Below, one piece after another: positions 8,885 through 16,467 of a stretch of 52,337 nt of DNA (its first letter is position 1; each line of letters starts with the position of its first letter). Source of the DNA: Hyphomicrobiales bacterium (GTDB lineage Bacteria > Pseudomonadota > Alphaproteobacteria > Rhizobiales > NORP267); NCBI GenBank assembly GCA_021775875.1, contig JAJFHA010000006.1:1-52337 (forward strand). The letters run 5' to 3'. A program made the position numbers and the translations under genes. Under the pieces are notes generated by a model. That model made no database searches, had not been told where the DNA came from, and saw only the letters and a program-made list of their open reading frames with translations.

Positions 8885-8902
8885 GTTAACGTGACAATAC
8901 CC
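8885..8902. mobile_element. IS6-family type C, isolated right-end relic
   Basis: GTTAACGTGACAATAC is nearly the right terminal repeat of the type C element at 29985-30775 (GTTAACGTGACAATGC). It lies 13 bases beyond the end of the type A copy. Only the tip remains. Confidence 0.55.
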
Positions 8903-8988
8903 GATTATTTCATATCCAACTGTGTAATTTTGTGCGTGGACAGGCCCAGCATATTGACCGGAGCGCCGATGGGACCGAATGTGGTGTG

Positions 8989-9468
8989 ATGATTAAGCTG
9001 GACGACCGCGATATTGCCATCCTCAGGGTGCTGGCCGAAAATGGCCGGATTTCCAAATCCGCACTGGCCGAGCGTGTCGGCCTTTCGGCCACGCCGTGCT
9101 GGAACCGGCTGAAACGACTAGAACAATCCGGTCTGATCTCCAATTACCGGGCTGAGATCAACCTCAGGAAAATCGGCCCCAATGTCACCGTCTTTGTGGC
9201 CGCTGAGCTGGTCGGTCACACCGCTGCCAGTTTTATGGCCTTCGAGGATGCCATACAGCGTTACGACGAAGTGATCGCCTGCTGGTCGCTAGGCGGTGGG
9301 TTTGATTATTTGATGCAGATCGTAACCAGCGATATTGACACCTACCAGCGTCTGATTGATGAGATGCTAGAGGCGCGGATCGGTTTGGCGAAGTACTTTA
9401 CTTATATTGTGACTAAACCAGTCAAAAGCGGCGGCGTACCACCGCTCGATTTGATTTTAGGCGGCTAA
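8989..9468 (+). CDS. doeX: Lrp/AsnC-family regulator, DoeX-like
   Basis: This 159-residue Lrp-type regulator has an N-terminal helix-turn-helix (residues 3-55, with LSATPCWNRLKRLE) and a C-terminal RAM/AsnC ligand-sensing domain. It resembles DoeX, the regulator of ectoine degradation, by family resemblance and by its neighbours, the DoeC- and DoeD-like genes 144 bases downstream. The ATG at 8989 gives the usual Lrp start MIKLDDRD; an in-frame GTG at 8932 would add 19 poorly conserved residues. The ribosome binding site is weak. Upstream sequence is IS6 debris, so any doeAB neighbours may have been lost. It could instead sense another amino acid. Confidence 0.7.
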   Translation: MIKLDDRDIAILRVLAENGRISKSALAERVGLSATPCWNRLKRLEQSGLISNYRAEINLRKIGPNVTVFVAAELVGHTAASFMAFEDAIQRYDEVIACWSLGGGFDYLMQIVTSDIDTYQRLIDEMLEARIGLAKYFTYIVTKPVKSGGVPPLDLILGG

Positions 9469-9612
9469 ACGGGCTGCCGGGGATACGTACAGACGAAACG
9501 TCTCGTCTATCTGCCTCTGAAGAGAGGAATACTCTCCAAATTTGCGCAATTATGGCCCAGATCTCCGCGGCTTATCTGCTAGTTTCGCTCGAAACATTCT
9601 GGAGGCTTGGCC

Positions 9613-11088
9613 ATGCTTGAGACAGCGATTTCTAATCGTGAGGACATTTCAGACAAGTCCCTGGTGCGCGGGTTTTCCTATGTCGGGGGCAAATGGGTTA
9701 GTGCTTCGGATAATGCGACGCTACAAATCACCGATCCGGCGGACGGGTCTTTCCTTGGCGATGTGGCAAGCCTGAAAGCTGAAGATTCAGCAACCGCCGT
9801 CGATGCGGCGCAGGCAGCGTTTGCTGGGTGGTCCGGCCTATTACCGCAGGACCGCTCTATTATCCTGCGTCGCTGGTTTGATCTGATGCTGGAACACAAA
9901 GAAGATCTGGCCCGGATCATGGTGCTGGAACAGGGCAAGCCGCTCTCTGAGGCCCGGGGCGAGATTGATTATGCAGCCGGATTCATCGAATATTACGCCG
10001 AAGAGTCGAAGCGCCCAAATATTGAGGGCGTTACCAGCCACCTGCCAGATGCCGAGGTTGAGCTCTGGCTTGAACCTGTGGGTATCGTGGCGCTGATCAC
10101 GCCGTGGAATTTCCCGACCGCCATGTTGACGCGCAAGGCCGCAGCGGCGTTGGCGGCAGGCTGTACTATTGTCGCCCATCCGAGCCACGAAACCCCGTAC
10201 TCAGCTACGGCCCTTGCCGAACTTGCCGAACGGGCAGGTATTCCGGCTGGCGTGTTCAACGTGGTGACGGGCCGCGCACAGACCGTGGTGCCGCCCTGGA
10301 CATCAGACCCGCGCGTGCGGGCGCTCTCTTTCACTGGATCAACCGAGGTGGGGCGGCTTTTGTACGGCAATTCTGCCAATACGATGAAAAAGCTGGTCAT
10401 GGAACTTGGCGGACATGCGCCGCTAATCGTGTTCAAGGGCGCCGATATGGAAAATGCGGTTGTAGAAGCGATCAAGGCCAAGTTCGCGACCACCGGGCAG
10501 GATTGCCTCGGCGCAAACCGGATTTTCGTGGAATATCCTGTTTACGAGGAATTTTGCCAAAAGTTCATAAGCGCAACCAAGGCGCTGACCATCGGCAAGG
10601 GCATGGAAAACTGTGACCTCGGCCCACTGATGAACGAAAAATCGGTTCAGAAACAGGAAGAGCACGTCGCCGATGCGCTGGCCAAAGGTGCGAAGCTCGC
10701 TTGCGGTGGCAGGCGCAGCGAACTGGGCCCGCTCTTTTACGAAGCCACGGTTTTGACCGATGTCCCGGCCGATGCGCTGATCATGTCTGAAGAGACTTTC
10801 GGCCCGGTAGCGCCGATCGCGCCATTCGCTACTGAGGAAGAGGTGGTCGCGCGTGCCAATGACACCGAATACGGGTTGGTGGCCTATGTCCATTCCGACG
10901 ACCCGAAACGCATCTACCGCGTCAGCCGCGCGTTACAGTTTGGCATGGTTGCCGTCAACCGCACCAAGGTCACCGGCGCGCCGATCCCGTTTGGCGGCAT
11001 CAAGCAGTCGGGGCTGGGGCGTGAAGGTGCCCGGCGCGGAATGGAAGAATTCATGGAAATCAAATATGTCTGCCGCGACTGGGCTTGA
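9613..11088 (+). CDS. doeC: NAD(P)-dependent semialdehyde dehydrogenase, DoeC-like
   Basis: This 491-residue aldehyde dehydrogenase belongs to the succinate-semialdehyde/aspartate-semialdehyde group. The catalytic Glu is in MELGGHAP, the catalytic Cys in GQDCLGANR, the cofactor-binding GSTEVG motif is present, and the C-terminal PFGGIKQSGLGREG is typical. With the DoeD-like aminotransferase next door, the likely reaction is oxidation of L-aspartate 4-semialdehyde to aspartate, the last step of ectoine catabolism. Succinate semialdehyde oxidation (GabD) is the main alternative. The ATG at 9613 is chosen over the TTG at 9607 because GGAGG at 9601-9605 is correctly spaced only for the ATG. Confidence 0.75.
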   Translation: MLETAISNREDISDKSLVRGFSYVGGKWVSASDNATLQITDPADGSFLGDVASLKAEDSATAVDAAQAAFAGWSGLLPQDRSIILRRWFDLMLEHKEDLARIMVLEQGKPLSEARGEIDYAAGFIEYYAEESKRPNIEGVTSHLPDAEVELWLEPVGIVALITPWNFPTAMLTRKAAAALAAGCTIVAHPSHETPYSATALAELAERAGIPAGVFNVVTGRAQTVVPPWTSDPRVRALSFTGSTEVGRLLYGNSANTMKKLVMELGGHAPLIVFKGADMENAVVEAIKAKFATTGQDCLGANRIFVEYPVYEEFCQKFISATKALTIGKGMENCDLGPLMNEKSVQKQEEHVADALAKGAKLACGGRRSELGPLFYEATVLTDVPADALIMSEETFGPVAPIAPFATEEEVVARANDTEYGLVAYVHSDDPKRIYRVSRALQFGMVAVNRTKVTGAPIPFGGIKQSGLGREGARRGMEEFMEIKYVCRDWA

Positions 11089-11108
11089 GGCAGAGAAAGG
11101 AAACAACA

Positions 11109-12479
11109 ATGCTGAAAAACGACCACCTGGAAGAATGGGACCGAGATAACTTCTTTCACCCTTCGACACATCTCGCCGAATTTGCCCGTGGCAACCTACC
11201 CCAACGCGTTGTAACGGGTGGCAAGGGTTGCCATATTGAGGACCGCGATGGCAACCGCCTGCTTGATGCTTTTGCGGGCCTCTATTGTGTGAATGTAGGG
11301 TATGGCCGCCAAGAAATTGCTGAAGCTATTGCCGATCAGGCGCGTAAATTGGCCTATTACCATTCCTATGTGGGCCACGGCACCGAAGCGTCAATTACTC
11401 TGTCCAAAATGATTTTGGATCGCGCGCCGGACCATATGTCCAAGGTTTATTTCGGCCTTAGCGGATCGGACGCGAACGAAACCAACATCAAGCTGGTCTG
11501 GTATTACAACAACGTTCTCGACCGCCCAGAGAAAAAGAAAATCATCTCGCGCTGGCGTGGTTACCATGGCTCGGGCCTGATGACGGGTTCCCTGACCGGC
11601 CTTTCACTTTTTCACAACAAATTTGATCTGCCGCTTTCACAGGTAATCCATACCGAAGCGCCGTATTACTATCGCCGTGATAACCTCAATCAGTCTGAGA
11701 CGGAATTCGTTGCCCATTGCGTTGCAGCTTTGGAAGAAATGATAGAGCGCGAAAGCGCTGACACGATCGCCGCTTTTATCGGTGAACCCGCCTTGGGAAC
11801 CGGTGGCCTGGTGCCGCCACCCGAAGGTTACTGGCCAGCGATACAGGCCGTGCTGGACAAGCACGATATCCTATTAATTGCCGACGAAGTTATCACCGGT
11901 TTTGGCCGTCTGGGGACGATGTTCGGTTCCGAGCATTACGGTATGAAGCCCGATATCATAACCATCGCCAAGGGCCTGACCTCGGCTTATGCGCCTTTAT
12001 CCGGTTCCATCATAAGCGACAAATTCTGGAAAGTGCTGGAGGAGGGCACAGATAAGCTCGGCCCCATCGGCCACGGCTGGACCTATTCGGCCCATCCGAT
12101 TGGTGCGGCGGCGGGTGTTGCCAACCTCAGGTTGATCGACGAGCTGAGCCTTGTGCAGAACGCGAGTGAGGTCGGGGACTACCTGAAAAAAGCCCTGACC
12201 GAGGCCGTGGGCGACCATGCCAATGTTGGCGAAGTTCGCGGTGAAGGTCTGCTTTGTGCTGTGGAATTTGTCGAAGATCGTGCCAGCCGCACCTATTTCG
12301 ATGCGGATAAAAAAATCAGCTATGCTCTAAATGCCGCGCTACTGAAACGTGGTGTTATCAGTCGTGCGATGCCCGAAGGTGACATTCTGGGATTTGCTCC
12401 GCCATTCTGCCTGTCCCATAATGAAGCCGACGAAATTGCTGGAAAACTGAAGGATGCGGTGACCGAAATTCTCGGCTGA
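11109..12479 (+). CDS. doeD: Class III aminotransferase, DoeD-like (diaminobutyrate transaminase)
   Basis: This 456-residue PLP-dependent class III aminotransferase has the cofactor Asp in LLIADEVITGFGR and the Schiff-base Lys in TIAKGLTSAYAPLSG. The N-terminal WDRDNFFHPSTHL stretch is characteristic of the DoeD/omega-aminotransferase subgroup. Proposed role: transamination of 2,4-diaminobutyrate from ectoine to aspartate semialdehyde, which DoeC then oxidises. The ATG at 11109 has AAAGGA 7 bases upstream, and the gene starts 20 bases after doeC ends, so the two form an operon. Substrate assignment is inferred from context and family. No doeA or doeB is in the window. Confidence 0.72.
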   Translation: MLKNDHLEEWDRDNFFHPSTHLAEFARGNLPQRVVTGGKGCHIEDRDGNRLLDAFAGLYCVNVGYGRQEIAEAIADQARKLAYYHSYVGHGTEASITLSKMILDRAPDHMSKVYFGLSGSDANETNIKLVWYYNNVLDRPEKKKIISRWRGYHGSGLMTGSLTGLSLFHNKFDLPLSQVIHTEAPYYYRRDNLNQSETEFVAHCVAALEEMIERESADTIAAFIGEPALGTGGLVPPPEGYWPAIQAVLDKHDILLIADEVITGFGRLGTMFGSEHYGMKPDIITIAKGLTSAYAPLSGSIISDKFWKVLEEGTDKLGPIGHGWTYSAHPIGAAAGVANLRLIDELSLVQNASEVGDYLKKALTEAVGDHANVGEVRGEGLLCAVEFVEDRASRTYFDADKKISYALNAALLKRGVISRAMPEGDILGFAPPFCLSHNEADEIAGKLKDAVTEILG

Positions 12480-12537
12480 CCAAATGTGAAAATGAAAAAC
12501 ACAGAAGAAGATTGGTGTTCATAAGGTGAATGACGGG

Positions 12538-12660
12538 GGCAGTGTCAGAGGAAAATGGCTTGAGCGGGTAGCAGTGTTTTCCAACCTTTTTGGATAAGAA
12601 ATATATTGCTCAATTATGGGAATTTCACCTGAAGTCAATCGCCTTGCCGTGATAATAAGC
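12538..12660 (+). mobile_element. IS6-family type B, degenerate left-end relic
   Basis: GGCAGTGTCAGAGGAAAAT followed by GCTTGAGCGGGTA matches the type B left end. The next hundred bases are a decayed match to its first transposase codons (TTTCACCTGAAGTCAATCGC aligns with the intact copy). It lies directly after doeD and ends at the iteron region. Confidence 0.6.
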
Positions 12661-12674
12661 GACCGTTTATCGAT

Positions 12675-12745
12675 TTCCCTGTTTCAAACTGTAGGTTCCC
12701 TGTTCCCTCCGGAAAATTCCCTGTTCATGCCAATTAATTCCCTGT
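12675..12745 (+). repeat. 21-bp-phased TTCCCTGTT iterons, array 1 (four units)
   Basis: TTCCCTGTT starts at 12675, 12696, 12717 and 12738, an exact 21-bp period (two helical turns). The spacer of each unit differs. An inverted copy (AGTAGGGAATTT) follows the last unit. The same structure with three units occurs at 21537. Even phasing suggests a multi-site binding locus for one DNA-binding protein, placed just downstream of a recombinase remnant. Confidence 0.75.
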
Positions 12746-13107
12746 TAGTTTGAGTAGGGAATTTCTGGTGAAGTTACTGAAATTGCGTGAGTTTTTGGGC
12801 GCTAAATGCCTTTTATAATGGCAAATTCGCAAAATTTCCCTGTATTTTCCCACTTAACAGGGTATTCAGGTCGGAGACGGGTTCGCTTGAGACTGCGTCC
12901 ACCACCATTCAGTCTTCCCACAAAACACGTTTGTTGCGGTGGTTAGGAAACCCTCCGACATCTCATGAGGTTAGCCGGGTATTGCGCCGTATCGTCTGGT
13001 GCAGAGACGGCAAATATAGCCCGTTTCCGGCGCAAATAAGCGTGCGTCTCAGTGGGCCATTTTTGGCCACCAGACGTTTAGCGGAATGATTGTGGAGGAC
13101 TGCTAGG
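12746..13107. repeat. Dispersed repeat downstream of recombinase remnant, copy 1
   Basis: This stretch is similar over its length to 21588-21947. It includes a GAGACGGGTTCGCT stretch, CACCACCATTCAGTCTTCCC, an AAACCCTCCGACATCTCATG stretch and a GGTGCAGAGACGG stretch. It has no convincing gene: a short plus frame at 12787-13089 is conserved only as loosely as the DNA. Further TTCCCTGT and ACAGGGT motifs lie near 12835-12860. Confidence 0.65.
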
Positions 13108-13194
13108 TTAGCTGGCGAGTCCCAGAAGCACGCGCTGCTCGTTCCAGGAATAGGGCAGGGCGGGGAGGTTGCGCAGTCGCTGAACCGTCAGACC
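13108..13194 (-). pseudogene. Large serine recombinase, C-terminal tip (copy 1)
   Basis: On the minus strand the last 28 codons read GLTVQRLRNLPALPYSWNEQR and end in TAA at 13108. They match the end of the longer remnant at 21948-22238 and resemble the C-termini of alphaproteobacterial site-specific recombinases. The rest of the gene is replaced by the IS6 type B element starting at 13195. Confidence 0.6.
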
Positions 13195-14003
13195 GGCATT
13201 GTCAGAGGAAAATCACTTGAGCTGGCGGTGCGTACCTTTTAGCTGTGTTAGATGAGAAATCCTTTCCGCTATTTCAAAACATCACCTGAGATTATCCGCT
13301 TGGCGGTGATGATGTATGTCAGATTTCCTCTTTCACTTCGAAATGTTGAGGATCTGCTCCACGAGCGTGGTATAGATGTGAGCCATGAGACCGTACGCGT
13401 CTGGTGGAATAAATTTGGGCCGTTATTCGCGACTGAGATCAAAAAGAGGCGGGCTGAACCGGGAAAAAACTGGTCAAATTGGAAATGGCATCTGGACGAG
13501 GTATTCGTTCGGATCAATGGAGAAACTCATTATCTTTGGCGTGCTATTGATCACGAAGGAGTGGTTCTGGAAGTATTTGTCACCAAGCGACGGAACCGCA
13601 ATGCAGCACTGAAATTTCTACGCAAGACGATGAAACGGTATGGCAGCCCAAAGGTCGTTGTGACGGATAAACTTCGTTCCTATCGGGCAGCCATGAAAGA
13701 GATTGGCAATGAAGCAAGCCAAGAAATGGGCCACCGGTTAAACAATCGCGCAGAAAACTCACACCAACCCTTCCGACGACGAGAGCGGGCCATGTTGAAA
13801 TTCAGAAGTGCAAAAACACTTCAGAAATTCGCTTCGATCCATGTTTCAATTCACAACCATTTCAATCATGACCGACATCTAAATCGCCGTGATCATTTCA
13901 AAGAAAGCCGTTCACAGGCGCTTGCCGAATGGCGGCAGCCCGTCGCCTAACAAAAATCTATATGCGGTTTGGCTCGCCTAAATATTTTTCCTCTGACAAT
14001 GCC
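13195..14003 (+). mobile_element. IS6-family element type B, copy 1 (809 bp, intact)
   Basis: The terminal repeats are GGCATTGTCAGAGGAAAAT at the left and ATTTTTCCTCTGACAATGCC at the right. A single unbroken transposase frame fills the element. No 8-bp target duplication is visible (GTCAGACC against CTCCAAAT). It is in the same orientation as the type B copy at 26188, about 12 kb away. Confidence 0.9.
13252..13950 (+). CDS. IS6-family transposase (intact)
   Basis: This 232-residue DDE transposase has an N-terminal helix-turn-helix with the family motif YVRFPLSLRNVEDLLHERGI, catalytic D in WHLDEVFVRI, D in VVTDKLRSYR, E in NNRAENSHQPF, and the C-terminal RERAMLKFRS region. It is the only IS6 transposase in the window without a stop or frameshift, so it is the plausible driver of the rearrangements around it. 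IS6 enzymes move by replicative transposition and cointegrate formation. Confidence 0.93.
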   Translation: MRNPFRYFKTSPEIIRLAVMMYVRFPLSLRNVEDLLHERGIDVSHETVRVWWNKFGPLFATEIKKRRAEPGKNWSNWKWHLDEVFVRINGETHYLWRAIDHEGVVLEVFVTKRRNRNAALKFLRKTMKRYGSPKVVVTDKLRSYRAAMKEIGNEASQEMGHRLNNRAENSHQPFRRRERAMLKFRSAKTLQKFASIHVSIHNHFNHDRHLNRRDHFKESRSQALAEWRQPVA

Positions 14004-14081
14004 CTCCAAATGCTTGTAGTGAAACTAGTCGAATAGACCTTGATGTCCCACTGATTTTTTACAATGCATTTTCCTTGTTTA

Positions 14082-14513
14082 TTACTTAGGAAATTCCTGC
14101 CCTGAACCTCCTAATTCGGACGGGAGATCGTAGAATTTCGGTAAGTCGTCTTTTACCGACAAGACACTCTCACCGTAATGGACATGGAGCCCCGGTTCGA
14201 ACGGCAATTCTGGCAACACCGCCGAATAAACGTCAATAACGCCCATTTCTGGGTGATCGGTCATGATATGACCGCCACATCTGATGCAGAATTTGCGGTG
14301 GCTCCGAGTGGTTTTATGGTATTCGCCGATATGCTTTTCGCCTTTCACGATTTCGATGCTTTCCGGTTTCCAAAGGGTAAAGCCGTTGATCGGGGCGGCG
14401 GCCCAAGACCGGCAAGAGTCACAGTGACAATAACCCATGCCCTCTGGTTCGCCTCTAGCCGAAATCTCAACAGCACCGCAGAAGCATGCACCTTTATAAA
14501 TTTTCTCTGACAT
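14082..14513 (-). CDS. GFA-domain (CENP-V/GFA family) zinc protein
   Basis: This 143-residue protein of the GFA family uses paired CxC and CxxC cysteines to bind zinc. GACFCGAVEI near residue 10, YCHCDSCR near 29-35 and KFCIRCGG near 75 supply the ligands. Members include proteins proposed to act on S-hydroxymethylglutathione, but most have no known reaction. It begins about 30 bases after the nitrilase gene, with AAAGG before the ATG, and is the last gene of a three-gene minus-strand operon. A role in handling a carbonyl or thiol by-product is conjecture. Confidence 0.85.
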   Translation of the reverse strand: MSEKIYKGACFCGAVEISARGEPEGMGYCHCDSCRSWAAAPINGFTLWKPESIEIVKGEKHIGEYHKTTRSHRKFCIRCGGHIMTDHPEMGVIDVYSAVLPELPFEPGLHVHYGESVLSVKDDLPKFYDLPSELGGSGQEFPK

Positions 14514-14543
14514 TAGTTTGACCTTTCAAGTTGGAGTGATGTT

Positions 14544-15482
14544 TCAATTGTTGAAAACAACCGGAGGCATTGCCGCCCGGTTCACCGACAAGCTGAAGAT
14601 GTCGGGCCGCGCATAATGGCCCGTAACATCGAGTGAACGCCGCGCCGAGGCGGCCTTGTCGGCGTCGATTTCTGCGTAAAGAATTTCCTGTTTGCGGTGC
14701 AGAGGGCCCGCAACCGGACCACCGAAAGGTTCGAGTACCACGGCTTCGCCATCGCAAATCCAGTCCTCATCGCCAAACAGGCTGTCGCGCTCGGGAAAGT
14801 CTTTGGGTATATCCCGGGCGCGCAATGCCGTCGCCAACGAGACCACCCAACAACCACCTTCGCGGGCAATATGGCGCAAGGAGGCCTGCCAGCCTTCACC
14901 GCAATCCCAAGTCGGAGCGACCAATATATCGATATTTTGGGCGTAGAGCGCATAGCGCGCCAGCGGCATGTAGTTTTCCCAACACAACAGGCATCCGATC
15001 CTCCCCACGGGCGTATCAACAACCTGAAGGCCACTGGCGTCCCCGGCACCCCAGATCATCCGCTCCGGATTGGTGGCAAGAAGCTTGCGATGCCTGTTCA
15101 AAAGCTGGCCGCCGGGGCCGATTACAACAACGGTGTTGTACAGCGTACTGCCACTGAAACAGCCGTCGATCTCACTCATGTCCATGACCACTGTCATATT
15201 GTGCTTATCGGCTGCTTCCATGAGAGGCGCGAGGTCGCCCTTGTCGATATCAACGGCGTTGTGGCGCAATTTTTTATGAATTTCATTGGAAAGCCCCATA
15301 TCATTACCTGGTCGAAGCCGCCAAACCCAGGTGGGGTATCCTGGTAGGAATGCTTCTGGGAAAACGGCAAGCTCAGCGCCTTGCTTAGCGACTTCTTCTA
15401 TACTGGCGATTGCACGCTGCATTGAGGCGTCTCGGTCGAGCAGCACAGGCGGGGTTTGGATAATGGCAATTTTGTTGGTCAT
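14544..15482 (-). CDS. Nitrilase
   Basis: This 312-residue carbon-nitrogen hydrolase belongs to the aliphatic/aromatic nitrilase branch. The catalytic triad is complete: E43 in VFPEAF, K133 in RHRKL and C167 in LLCWENYMPL. The CWENYMPLAR stretch is characteristic of nitrilases rather than amidases. It would convert a nitrile to a carboxylic acid and ammonia; the substrate is unknown. The ATG at 15482 has AGGGA 8 bases upstream; the frame extends to 15539 but would overlap the methyltransferase. It sits between the methyltransferase (23-base gap) and the GFA gene. Confidence 0.9.
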   Translation of the reverse strand: MTNKIAIIQTPPVLLDRDASMQRAIASIEEVAKQGAELAVFPEAFLPGYPTWVWRLRPGNDMGLSNEIHKKLRHNAVDIDKGDLAPLMEAADKHNMTVVMDMSEIDGCFSGSTLYNTVVVIGPGGQLLNRHRKLLATNPERMIWGAGDASGLQVVDTPVGRIGCLLCWENYMPLARYALYAQNIDILVAPTWDCGEGWQASLRHIAREGGCWVVSLATALRARDIPKDFPERDSLFGDEDWICDGEAVVLEPFGGPVAGPLHRKQEILYAEIDADKAASARRSLDVTGHYARPDIFSLSVNRAAMPPVVFNN

Positions 15483-15505
15483 TGATTTTTTCCCTGTTTT
15501 ACGGA

Positions 15506-16363
15506 CTATTTCTGGCCTGAAACGACAACGAGTTCGCATGGTCCCGAGAAGCCGGCAACGGATTCAAATTGGCTCAAAGACTTTTCGATATCGATCCAGA
15601 TAGATTCCTGTTCGGACTGATCTAGGCCCGACAACATCTGATGGAGCGCCCCAAAGGATTCGCGCTCGAAGCTGACGCAATCTGCAGCGGACGGCAGGGC
15701 AAGCGGAGCTTTGACTATTTTTTCCTGGATATTGGAGAAACCAGCCTGCCTCAGCACTCCGGCCAAAAAGCCCGGCTGACCCAGACTGAAAGGTCCGGGT
15801 TGGCCCTCTACCGGCGGCGGAAGTTTGGCGCGCTCGCGAATGATCGATACCGGAAGTGAAAAGAATTTGTTGTTCTCAGGTGTCGAATACACAATTGCAG
15901 CGAAGCGGCCACCGGGTTTTAGGGATTTTTTGATCCCTTCAAGGGCCTTCATCTGGTCCGGAAAATAGATCAGTCCGACGCGGGATATCGCGGCATCGAA
16001 GCTTTCGGGCTCGACGCTGATATCTTCACCGTCCATGATTTTGAAATCGATTTGGCTATAACCCTGTGCGCGGGCATTGGCGGCGGCATAATCCAGAATA
16101 TTGGAAGATATGTCGGTGGCCAAAACAAACCCTTTGTCACCAATATGTTCCGCCACTTGAAGGCTTTGATCGCCTGCACCAGCAGCCACATCCAATACCC
16201 GCGACCCGGTTTTTATGCCTGCGAGTTCGATCATGGTTTCTGTTGCCGGGCCGAGCCAGGTGCGCAATGTGCTACCCCAATCATTCCAGGCCTTGGCGGC
16301 GGTCTGCCATTGGCGATGCGTTGTTTCCTTGTAGGCTGCAGGATCGAAGCTTGAAGTAGCCAT
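15506..16363 (-). CDS. SAM-dependent class I methyltransferase
   Basis: This 285-residue methyltransferase resembles the UbiE/Coq5 group. Motif I VLDVAAGAGDQS (about residues 56-67), the acidic end of the second strand in LATDIS, and motif LKPGGRFAAIVYS are visible. It is the first gene of the minus-strand operon with the nitrilase and GFA genes, with an AGGAGAATAGGA-type ribosome binding site. It is divergent from the large BTAD/ATPase regulator across a 104-base region with two palindromes. The substrate is unknown; methylation of a nitrile-pathway intermediate is one possibility. Confidence 0.85.
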   Translation of the reverse strand: MATSSFDPAAYKETTHRQWQTAAKAWNDWGSTLRTWLGPATETMIELAGIKTGSRVLDVAAGAGDQSLQVAEHIGDKGFVLATDISSNILDYAAANARAQGYSQIDFKIMDGEDISVEPESFDAAISRVGLIYFPDQMKALEGIKKSLKPGGRFAAIVYSTPENNKFFSLPVSIIRERAKLPPPVEGQPGPFSLGQPGFLAGVLRQAGFSNIQEKIVKAPLALPSAADCVSFERESFGALHQMLSGLDQSEQESIWIDIEKSLSQFESVAGFSGPCELVVVSGQK

Positions 16364-16426
16364 TTGTCCTATTCTCCTCTAACGTTTACCGAAGACCGAC
16401 GTGTTTCGTTGCCGCCGGTCATTGTT

Positions 16427-16459
16427 GTTGGAGACCAACTATTTCATCCAACCGTTGGA
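16427..16459. promoter_or_regulatory. Paired GTTGG/CCAAC palindromes in a divergent promoter region
   Basis: GTTGGAGACCAAC (16427-16439) and TCCAACCGTTGGA (16447-16459) are two perfect inverted repeats built from the same GTTGG/CCAAC half-site, with centres 20 bases apart. They lie between the methyltransferase and the BTAD-type regulator, directly before the regulator's start. They are candidate operators for that regulator; this is inferred from position and symmetry only. Confidence 0.5.
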
Positions 16460-16467
16460 ACCAGCGT

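Noticed and set aside
12675-12745. CRISPR array
   Set aside because: Only 9 bases are constant in a 21-bp period, far shorter than CRISPR repeats and spacers, and there are no cas genes.
12787-13089. Plus-strand ORF in the dispersed repeat as a gene
   Set aside because: The corresponding frame in the second copy (21689-21922) starts differently and the similarity is no better at protein than at DNA level.
13195-14003. Target site duplication around the intact IS6 element
   Set aside because: The adjoining 8-mers GTCAGACC and CTCCAAAT do not match.
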